From positions 1 through 64,000 of the forward strand of contig BPQB01000042.1 in the NCBI GenBank assembly GCA_019973155.2: a stretch of 64,000 bases of DNA, in the 5' to 3' direction. Made by a program: the position numbers and the translations under genes. This stretch comes from Phanerochaete sordida (taxonomy: Eukaryota > Basidiomycota > Agaricomycetes > Polyporales > Phanerochaetaceae). Each line of letters opens with the position of its first letter. Within the stretch, counting starts at the first letter, position 1. Positions 56,277 to 64,000 of the stretch are shown piece after piece. Under the pieces are notes generated by a model. The model made no database searches. It was not told where the DNA came from and worked only from the letters and a program-made list of their open reading frames with translations.

Positions 56277-56963
56277 ATGCCAGACTTCGTAGACCTCACG
56301 CATAGGCTCGACTCAGACATTGCGGTCTACCCTGGCGACCCCCCGTTCAGCTCGTGCCCGCACCTGACGCTGTCCGCCGACGGCGTGAACGTCGCACGCC
56401 TCACCTTCGGCTCGCACGCCGGCACGCATGTCGACGCGCCCATCCACTTCGTCGCGGACGGCAAGAAGATCGATGAGATCCCACCCGAGACGTTCGTGGG
56501 CCCCGCCGTGGTCGTCGACCTCACCGCGCAGCGCGAGCTGTGCGATCGGGAGGAGGTCCAGTGGGCGGACCTCGCGCTGTGCGAAGACGCGCTGAAGGCT
56601 CGTCCCGGTGCGATACTGCTGCTCCGCACGGGCTGGTCGAGGTACTGGGGCACGCCGCGGTACTTCGAACACCCGTTTCTCTCTGCCGAGGCCGCGCGCC
56701 GCATCGTCGCGACCGGCGTGCGCCTCGTGGGCGTCGACACGCTGAGCCCCGACGAGACCGTTCTCGACGAGGCAGCTGCGGCACAGCACGAGTACGCGTT
56801 CCACAAGGTCGTGCTCGGCGCCGGCATTGTCATCGCGGAGAACCTGACGGGCCTCGACGCGATCCAGGACGGAGAGTGGGTCGTGAGCCTCCTGCCACTC
56901 AAGCTCGGCGGGTGTGACGGCTCGCCCGTGAGAGCTGTGGCGTGGAGGCAGGGCGAGCTGTAG
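56277..56963 (+). CDS. Cyclase-family hydrolase (kynurenine formamidase-like fold), copy A
   Basis: This is a single-exon gene for 228 residues, a metal-dependent hydrolase of the cyclase superfamily. It starts MPDFVDLTHRLDSDIAVYPG; the metal-binding motif HAGTHVDAPIHF (HxGTHxDxPxHF) is complete at residues about 48-59. Next come GPAVVVDLTA, LLLRTGWSRYWGTP, VRLVGVDTLSPDE, HKVVLGAGIVIAENLTGLD and LLPLKLGGCDGSPVRAVAW, all in family order. ATG 56277 is the first that fits the family start. Bacterial relatives include KynB-type formamidases; since fungi usually use an alpha/beta-hydrolase for that step, the substrate here is unknown. A convergent paralogue lies 150 bp downstream. Confidence 0.88.
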   Translation: MPDFVDLTHRLDSDIAVYPGDPPFSSCPHLTLSADGVNVARLTFGSHAGTHVDAPIHFVADGKKIDEIPPETFVGPAVVVDLTAQRELCDREEVQWADLALCEDALKARPGAILLLRTGWSRYWGTPRYFEHPFLSAEAARRIVATGVRLVGVDTLSPDETVLDEAAAAQHEYAFHKVVLGAGIVIAENLTGLDAIQDGEWVVSLLPLKLGGCDGSPVRAVAWRQGEL

Positions 56964-57113
56964 GCTCAGGTGCGTGGCATTACCAGCAAAGTATCGATAC
57001 AGTAGTCGCTTATACTATGGGTATACACTCAACTTCGACACAGTAGTCCTCGGGAATCCCGTCAGTGTACAGATACAAGTTGATTTTGCTTTCCTCCAAA
57101 TCTCCTCTTCTGC

Positions 57114-57797
57114 CTAGCCCTCCTCCCATCCCACCGCACGAACGGGACTTCCGTCGCTATCCACGATATTCAAAGGCGTAAAGCTGACCCTCAACCTCTC
57201 CTTGTCCACAGCCAACAACTTGTCCACTCCGTTCAGGTTCTCCACGATGATCGCCCCCTTGCCGAGCCACGCACGGTGGAAGAGCCCGCAGTCGCCCTCC
57301 TCGTCGGTGACCAGGTCGGGGCTCATCATGTCGCACGCGACGACGCGCACGCCGGTCGCGAGGAGCTTGTCCGCGACCGCGGGGTCGAGGTACGGGTGCG
57401 CGGTGTAGTCCTTCAGGCCCCAGCGCGCGGACCAGCCGGTGCAGAGCACGAGCGCGACGCCGCGGTGCATGCGGGGCGCGTACGGCGCGAGGTCATCCCA
57501 CGTGATCTTCGCGCGCGGGCCCTTGGCGCGGAGGTCCGCGACGACGGCGGGCGCGGCGGTGAGCAGCCCGAGGTCGAGCTTGTCGATGCGCGCGCCGTCC
57601 GCGAAGAAGTGGTAGGGCGCGTCAACGTGCGTGCCCGTGTGCGTCGCGAGCGAGAGGCTGTGCACGGTCGCGAACGCGCCGTCCGCGACGTGCGAGATGC
57701 AGCACGCGTTGAACGCCGGGTGCCCCTCGCAGGCGTACACCTTGCCGTTCACGAGCGGCTGGCTGAGGTCGATGATGGCTTTGGGCTGCGGGGCCAT
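57114..57797 (-). CDS. Cyclase-family hydrolase, copy B
   Basis: This is a single-exon gene for 227 residues and a paralogue of copy A. It starts MAPQPKAIIDLSQPLVNGKV; the motif HTGTHVDAPYHF is complete. Then GLLTAAPAVVADLRAK, LVLCTGWSARWGLKDYTAHP, VRVVACDMMSPDLV, FHRAWLGKGAIIVENLNGVD and FTPLNIVDSDGSPVRAVGW follow. ATG 57797 fits the family start; in-frame codons upstream lack ATG. A TATAAAG box lies about 150 nt upstream. The two copies share the catalytic motif and the GSPVRAV tail but differ widely elsewhere, so this is an old duplication rather than a recent one. Confidence 0.88.
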   Translation of the reverse strand: MAPQPKAIIDLSQPLVNGKVYACEGHPAFNACCISHVADGAFATVHSLSLATHTGTHVDAPYHFFADGARIDKLDLGLLTAAPAVVADLRAKGPRAKITWDDLAPYAPRMHRGVALVLCTGWSARWGLKDYTAHPYLDPAVADKLLATGVRVVACDMMSPDLVTDEEGDCGLFHRAWLGKGAIIVENLNGVDKLLAVDKERLRVSFTPLNIVDSDGSPVRAVGWEEG

Positions 57798-57947
57798 GGG
57801 GGCAGCGGGCGCGGTGTGCAGTGTGTGGGGTGCGCGGTCGGCGTGCGGCGTGCGCTCGTGGGGCGCTCTGGGGTGCGAGGGCTGCTCTGGGCCGTGCGGC
57901 GCGTGTGGGCGGGCTGGCTGCAATGCCTGCGCCCACACCCCGCGCCG

Positions 57948-57954
57948 CTTTATA
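57948..57954 (-). promoter_or_regulatory. TATA box for cyclase copy B
   Basis: The minus strand reads GGTATAAAGCGG, about 150 nt upstream of ATG 57797. Confidence 0.6.
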
Positions 57955-58567
57955 CCGCCCAGGCCGTCTCATCCGCAGGTTCCGTCGATTCCGTCGCGTC
58001 TGAGCCTATCTGATCACCTCGTCACCTGCCCGCACCTCCGCTTAGGGGCCTCGGCCCGCCATTTCCGTGCTTGCCTCTTCGCCCTCCGAGGACTCGCTCG
58101 CCTTCACAGGCTGCCCGCGTGCTCCCTGCCGAGGTCATTGCGTCGGTGTGCGTAGGTCGTGTCGTCACCGCCACCTCGCGTTGAGGGTCCCGCAAAGCTC
58201 CCGGCTCCCCATGGGTCATCCGCAGCTTCTAGAGAGATTCCACCCCTGTGAGCGCAGATGAAACCTAGGCCCACTTGCGATCGAGGAAGCGCACTCTAAA
58301 TCGCATTGCGCAGTGGGATGTGCAGGATAGGAGCCTCAGAAGAGCAGGGACACAGTGCCACAGCCCGCAAGGTTTGAATCTTCTCGTGCTTCGCAATGCA
58401 AGCCCACGCAGGGTCCTTCACAAGCATTCGCTTCTCTAGCTCAAATGGCGTACAGAATCCTCGCTACGTTTCAGCATCTTGGCGTTATCAATGAGAAGCT
58501 TCCTATATACAATCAGTGCATTACAATGAACAAGACATGGCAGCAGAAACAGCAAGCGCGAGGCCAT
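57955..58567. other. Intergenic region, no gene seen
   Basis: About 0.6 kb upstream of cyclase B and downstream of the glucosidase gene. Nothing recognised. Confidence 0.5.
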
Positions 58568-61500
58568 CTACTGGATGACAATCTCCCAGTCGCCCGTGAT
58601 GCTCGCCACGGGGTTCTTCACGACGAGCTGCGACGCAACGCCCTCCTTGCTCGCGCCGCTCGCGACCCCGGGCACAAACTCCCAGTCGAGCTCGGAGCCC
58701 GCGAGCTTCACGCTGCCCGGCTTCTTCTCGAGGCCGAGCACGACAAGCTTCTCGACGCGCACCGCGCGCACCTCTGCCGCGAACGCATTGTCCTTGTCGT
58801 ACAGCGCGAGCGCGGCGCCGTCGACGGCCGCTTCGGGCTTCGCGGCCGCGAGGTCCGCGCTCGCGACGTGCGTCGCCTTGCCGCGCCTCGCGGCGGTGAA
58901 CTCGCGCCAGACGAGCGCGCCGCCCTCGTGTGCGTAGCTCTCGCCGTCGTCGAGGTACAGCTCGCCCCGCGCGCCGCCCGCCTTGTCGAGCGCGACGGTC
59001 AGCGTGAACGGGTCGCGCCTCATGAGCGGCGACGACCGCCGCGGGCGCTCGCGGGTCGGCAGGATCGAGCCGCCGCGGATGAGCAGCGGGACCTTGTCGA
59101 GTGGCGCGGGCACAGTGACGTTCTTGCCTTTCGCGGAGCCACGGTAGGTCTGGCCGGAGAAGTAGTCGTAGTACACCTGGTCCTCGGGGAGGTAGACCTG
59201 CGCCTCCGTGGCTCCCTTTTCGGTGACGGGCTTGACGAGCAGGCCAGAGCCGCCCACGAAGAACTGATCGTCGATGGCGAATCCGGCTTCGTCCTCGGGG
59301 AAGACGACGAAGTGAGGCCTGTTCTCATACATCAGCACCTTCCGCGTGCAGGCTAGACAGCAGCTCACCTGACAACGGGCATGCCGTTCACGCTCGATTC
59401 GTGGAACGCGGTGTACCAGATGGGCAGCATCGCGTAGCGGAGGCGCAGGATATCGCGGACGATGCTCTTGTAGGGCTCGTCGAGGAGGTACGGTTCACGG
59501 CGCTTCGTGTCGATGTGCGCATGCGCGCGGAAGAAGGGCGTGAACGCGCCGACGTGGTACCAGCGCACGAGCATCTCAGGCTCGGGGTTGCCGAAGAAGC
59601 CACCGACGTCCGCTGTGGAGCGCGATTAGTACGTTTAGCGGGGGAGAATGACAGAGGAGACGTACAGCCAGAGAAGGCGAAGCCGGCAATGTTGAGCGAG
59701 AGCACCATCTTCATGCCGACGGCCATGTGCTCCCAGGTGCCCAGGTTGTCGCCCGTCCACATCGCGCCGAAGCGCTGCGAGCCCGCGAAGAACGAGCGTG
59801 TGAGCACGAAGGGGCGCATCGGCGGATCCGTACGCGCACGGACGGCCTGCGAGGTTTGGTTGTGCTGTAGAAACATTAACATATGCGGCCCGAAGGAAAG
59901 TACATGCACGTACGAAGAGCATGCCGTTCAGATTATGCAGGTCGCGGTGCTCCCAGCCGCCGTAGTGGATGTTGTCCCTCGGCATGCTGATCTCGGGGCC
60001 GTTGAAGATCGCGGGCTGCAACAACGCGTCAGCACCGGCCCCCGCGCGGCAAGCTGCCAACTGACCTCGTTCATGTCGTTCCAGATGTGGACGTCGGTCG
60101 TGCTCTCAATCCACGCAAACTTGTCGGGCTCGCTCTGGACAGTCTTGAAGAGGCCCTTCCACCACTCCCAGCTCGCAGGGTTGAAGAAGTCGACCCAGGC
60201 GCTGCTGCCGCTCCAGCACCAGCCCTCGTACTCGCTCTGGCCGTCCTTGACCTTCGCGAGGACGTCGAGGTCTTGCGCCTCCTTGTAAACAGGGTACGAG
60301 TGCACGCGCTTAAGGTGCGGGTCGACGATGACGACCATCTGCAGGTGCAGCGGATTGAGCGCGTGGTCACGGTACGTAAGCTGGAGTGCATACCTTGCGT
60401 TCGACGGCGGAGACGTCGTTGACCATGTCGACAGGGTCGGGGAAGTTCTTCTTGTCCCAGATGAAGTACTTGTGCTCCTCGGCGTACTCGATATCGAGCC
60501 AGAAGACGTCCACGGGCATATCCTCCTCGTCAAAGCGTGTCTGGACAGAGCGTACGTCGTCCGAGCTGACGTAGTTCCAGCGGCACTGGTGGTACGCGAT
60601 GGACCACTGCGGCGGGAGGGCCTGTGTGCCCGTCAGGCCTGTGTACTGCTTGAAGATGTCCGCAGGCTTGGGACCGGGTAGGAGGAAGACGTCGAGGATG
60701 CCCGACTCGGAGATCCAGTGCGTGTACGACGAGCCAGGTTCCGGGTGTGCGACGTCGATGAACGTGTCGGACGCGATAGCGTTGAAGACGCCGACGGTCG
60801 ACTCCTTCGAGTGCGCATACATGACCGGGATCGAGCCATAGAGGGACATGGTCGAGTCGGCGTGGTACTCGAAGACGTCGGAGTTCCATAACCGATACGG
60901 CTCGTTGTAGAAAAAGTCTTGGCCAGAGGTCGTGGGGAGCGAAAGGCGCGTGGCATGCTGAGGGATGCCGTAAACGTGTCCGTGGTTGGGGAAGCTGATG
61001 TCAATGGACAGCATCTGAGGGCCTGGTCATTGTCCCATTAGACGAGCTCTGGAGCATGCGCACGGAGTGACGCACCTTTGGGCTTCGAGTCCGTCCACGA
61101 CTTCCATGTCTCCTCCCAGTAGCCATCTTCCTCCTCGCCTTCGAACCAAGAGCGTGGGTTATGCACCTCGGGCACCTCCATCGGCGTCTGCGCGTCCTCG
61201 CCGCCTTCCACGGCCTCTACTGCAGGCTTAGGCTCCTCCTTGGTGCGGAAGTGCTCCATATGAAGCAGTCCGAGGCCATTGAGGACGACCTCGCTGCGAC
61301 CGTTGCGCGAAAGCGTCACGACGAGCGGGTCGAAGGTGATTTCGACGTCGACCTTGTCGGTCTTGGGGCCGTATGTCGCCTTCACCTCCTTCTTGCCGAC
61401 GGTCCACTGGATGTCCTTGCTGACTTGCGGCTCGGACAGCAGTGCCCACGAGGCGGTCTCATCGTAGCGCTTGCCCTTGCCGTCGACCTCGTCCATGCGC

Positions 61501-61790
61501 ACGCGGACCACGCCGTCGTGGTGCACGCGCACATCGAGTCCAAACTTGATGTCAGGGTAGAGCGAGGACTTGACAGCAGCAGTGAAGGCCGCCTTGTCCG
61601 AGGAGATGGCAAGGGAGCTGGGGTCGACGGAGTATGGTGACTTCCAGTCTGGGTTCTGGCCGGCACGGTCAGCGAGGGCCTTTCCGCGTCGACAGAACGC
61701 GGCCTGGCTGCATGTTTTGAAATCTTCGGGCTTCACAGCGAGCGCGAGTGGTATCGCTGCAAGCAGCAGCAGCGAGCTCAGCGCTCTCAT
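58568..61790 (-). CDS. Glucosidase II alpha subunit, GH31
   Basis: This ER enzyme trims the two inner alpha-1,3-glucoses from N-glycans during glycoprotein quality control. It starts with a signal peptide ([19 protein letters not shown]), followed by the N-terminal region [20 protein letters not shown]. The GH31 core has [67 protein letters not shown] with the nucleophile Asp, [15 protein letters not shown] with the acid/base Asp, and [20 protein letters not shown]. The C-terminal beta domain has [20 protein letters not shown] and [12 protein letters not shown]. It ends TGDWEIVIQ. No HDEL is expected on this subunit; retention is through the beta subunit. About nine exons. Intron ends were chosen for frame (gaccag before CCTCAGATG; aacag before GCCTCAC). 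It is divergent from the Sld7-like gene. Confidence 0.92.
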
Positions 61791-62373
61791 TTTCGTGCTG
61801 AGTGCTGTGCACGATGAGCAGACGGATGTAGTGGACACGCTGGTGACGTGGTGTTTAATCTTATCAGAGGGGCGGGATCACACGCTTCTGATTATCGTGA
61901 TATTTCTGTTTTCGGTGTCATCAAGATCCTTGTGTACTGTATGCAGCGGAATAGAATATTGCGTGCATTGAACGAGTTGCAGCTACTAGTTTGGAACATA
62001 TCTGTATGTCATGTTCATTTCTGGAGGTTGATACACGGTCTGCATCCGCCTCGGTCATAATTTGAACAGCTGAGCGGGCATTCGATATTTCGGCCTCCGA
62101 AGCCTTTGTGGCGTCCACGTGGGTTGCATCCTGGCCTCAGCGCAGCGCGGTTGGTCACATATGCTAGGCTGTTGTGCTGCTAGATTTCTCTGAGTTATGT
62201 TGCTGTAGAGTATATTTTAGGGATTATATGTCGGCCAATGAAGCGACGGAGGCAAATGACAGATCACGTGGGGCCACGCTCTCCGTTTACGGGCAAATAG
62301 ACGCCTTCGTATTTGAACCCAACCGCTTGCACTCGAACATCCTTTACTCGACGTTCTCAATGCCCCGTATATC
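61791..62373. promoter_or_regulatory. Divergent promoter: glucosidase II and Sld7-like
   Basis: This is 583 bp between two head-to-head start codons. It is AT-richer than the flanking genes. A TCACGTGG E-box lies at about 62263. No gene inside was recognised. Confidence 0.5.
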
Positions 62374-63741
62374 ATGACAACAACGACGATGACAGAGAGT
62401 GCCCTCGTAGCCTCGTCCAGCAAGTCAAGCATCGGCAGTGTCGGCTCTAGCCACCGTCTGCTCTACCGCGGCGCGCTCGCCCTGCCCGACTCCCACCTCC
62501 TGCTCGATGGACTCAGCTTTGTTGCTGACACTAGCTCCAGCTCTGAAGATCTTTTCGAAAACCCCCTTGCACTGGCGCTGGAATCCATGCGCGGCCGTCC
62601 AAGCCTGGCTTTTCTAGGAACGGAAAACCTGAAGGACGTCTGGTTGGACGCGTCTTGCGAGATCAACGTGTATGTGACGCGACTTCGCTTAATGAGCGTG
62701 TCTTACTCAAGTCTATGACGCGTTTCAGGTACATACATCCCTACTCCACACTCAGCCAAGTGTATTTCGACAACATCCTCTGTCTGGAACCAATCACCTC
62801 CTCCAACAAACGCACTAATGTCGGGATACGCTGTGGGCTCGGGGACGGAAGTACGTGCTGCGTGTAGCCATCCCCATATATATGCTCATCCCCGTATAGG
62901 CGACCCAGCCACGACCGACTTCCTCATCTACGGCCAACTGATGCCAACGACCGAGCACGACGCCCCACTCCCCTCCACATCCGACGCACCCCCCTCGACC
63001 CTGCACATCCTCGCGGCGCGCATCCTCCCCCACCCGCCCCCACCCGCCTCCCGCGCGCCGCGCCCAGATGACCCCACACCACGCCGCCCGCCCGCGCTGG
63101 GCAGCGCGCCGAAGCGCAAGGCCTCGGAGCCCGACGCGCAGCGCGCGCCGCCGAAGCGTTCGAAGGCGGACGAGGACGAGCAGGTGCGCCGCGCGCGCGA
63201 GGTGATGCTGCACGGCCCGCGGGGCGCGGCGGCCGGGCTCGCGCGCACGAAGAGCAGCCGCGGCGCGGACTTCAAGGTGCCGTCGCTGCCGGCGCGCGCT
63301 GGCTCGCTCGACAGCGCGTCGTTCGAGCTTCGCGATGCGGGCACGGCGGATGTGGGGAAGGGGAAGGGGAGGGAGGCGGAGCCGCCGGGGTCGAGTGAGC
63401 TTGAGAAGGCGAACAAGACGGTGAGCGGCGTGTGTATGCACTACTGGGCCGCGCTGAGAGGTGTCTACAGGTCATCAAGCAGGCGACAATCGCGGCATTG
63501 TCGAAGTACGGGATCACTAAGGCTCATGCTGATTTTACGGAACTGTATCAGACAACGTACCGCGGAACGTGCTTTGCTTTGGTGAGCCCTTTGTTGCCTA
63601 CTCGGAATCGTAGTGCTCACACACGTTCGGCAGAGGTCCGTCATTCGCATACAAGCAATGAACATGAAGACAGTCGATAGGCTCGTTCAAGATCACCTGC
63701 GCATGTACCTCCGCGGCAACGGCGAGAACCACCCAAAGTGA
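62374..63741 (+). CDS. Sld7-like DNA replication initiation protein
   Basis: There are five exons. Exon 1 is 62374-62669 and exon 2 starts at 62728; the GTATGT donor gives NVYIHPYSTLSQVYFDNI. The N-terminal region (SHRLLYRGALALPDSHLLLD, RPSLAFLGTENLKDVWLD) and TDFLIYGQLMP form the folded front part. A long Pro/Ser/Lys-rich linker follows (SAPKRKASEPDAQR, RRAREVMLHGPRGAAAGLAR). The C-terminal domain, ATIAALSKYGITKAHADF then ELYQTTYRGTCFALRS and VDRLVQDHLRMYL, matches the Sld7 C-terminal domain pattern of fungi. In yeast Sld7 binds Sld3 and tunes origin firing. ATG 62374. The family call rests on the C-terminal motif TYRGTCFAL. Confidence 0.72.
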
Positions 63742-64000
63742 CCCCACTTCCTGTGTCGCAACCCCTGTTGTGGCGTGGCCTCTATGTATTGTACTTATGT
63801 ATCATTCTTACTCTGTGTTCACGGACGGAATCTTGCTGGCATGCTCATAGTCGACCGCAGACCAAGTTGGAACACCGGGTCTTACCCTCGTCCGCGGGCC
63901 CAGAGTGCACTTGCATGTTGTACGATAATATTGAACACACCAAGTAGCGGACTGATTTTAGCGCTTTGCGGCTAGCACGCGAAGACATCAAGAGCAAATA
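63742..64000. other. 3' flank to window end
   Basis: This contains the likely 3'UTR of the Sld7-like gene. No new gene can be supported before the window ends. Confidence 0.5.

Noticed and set aside
61790..61838. Longer N-terminus for glucosidase II
   Set aside because: The upstream in-frame codon is GTG, and the signal peptide begins at the ATG at 61790.

Overview
The window is GC-rich nuclear DNA of a filamentous basidiomycete, most likely an Agaricomycete. Genes are packed on both strands and carry many introns of about 45-65 nt with GT...CTRAY...YAG structure. Several families are typical of fungi or Agaricomycetes (Sld7-like, DUF1763-like, Fmp10-like, PMP47-type carrier, a Cys-rich 91-residue protein, DUF7702-like membrane proteins). 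Gene spans below run from start codon to stop codon; exon joins were worked out by eye from splice signals and reading frame.

Layout. 0.2-4.8 kb: the 3' part of an NFKBIL1-like gene, a degenerate-repeat and minisatellite region, then a family X DNA polymerase with a BRCT domain. 5.1-8.0 kb: two tandem paralogous multi-span membrane proteins (minus). 9.8-13.1 kb: an Fmp10-like protein and a 14-span MFS exporter (both minus). 13.1-15.5 kb: mostly empty, with one diverged copy of a dispersed repeat. 15.5-21.9 kb: low-complexity fungal proteins of unknown function and a DUF1763-like gene. 22.2-28.0 kb: an almost pristine non-LTR retrotransposon with one 1.8-kilocodon frame, a 25-nt A tail and a perfect 14-bp target-site duplication, inserted just upstream of a geranylgeranyl diphosphate synthase gene (28.2-29.6 kb). 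29.8-38.9 kb: GCN1, in many exons on the minus strand, divergent from an RRM-like, possibly mitochondrial gene (39.1-40.6 kb). 41.4-42.9 kb: an orphan TATA-driven unit built from four tandem exon-intron-like repeats; the copy near 14 kb belongs to the same family. 42.9-51.1 kb: a Ser-rich protein, an acyl-CoA ligase-like enzyme ending in AKL (a peroxisomal PTS1 variant), the Fe-S helicase CHL1/DDX11 and the small Cys-rich protein. 52.2-56.0 kb: 3-hydroxyacyl-CoA dehydrogenase and a PMP47/ANT1-type carrier sharing one divergent promoter. 56.3-57.8 kb: two convergent cyclase-family hydrolases. 58.6-63.7 kb: glucosidase II alpha subunit (GH31) and an Sld7-like replication factor, divergent.

How the genes relate. 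Most are unrelated housekeeping genes. Two themes stand out. First, peroxisome and beta-oxidation: an AKL-tailed ligase, a 3-hydroxyacyl-CoA dehydrogenase and a PMP47-type carrier lie within about 11 kb, the last two as a head-to-head pair. Second, genome maintenance: polymerase X, CHL1 and Sld7. The most novel items are the intact LINE next to GGPPS and the repeat family that keeps splice-site-like signals in every copy. I found no tRNA, rRNA, CRISPR array or convincing secondary-metabolite cluster.
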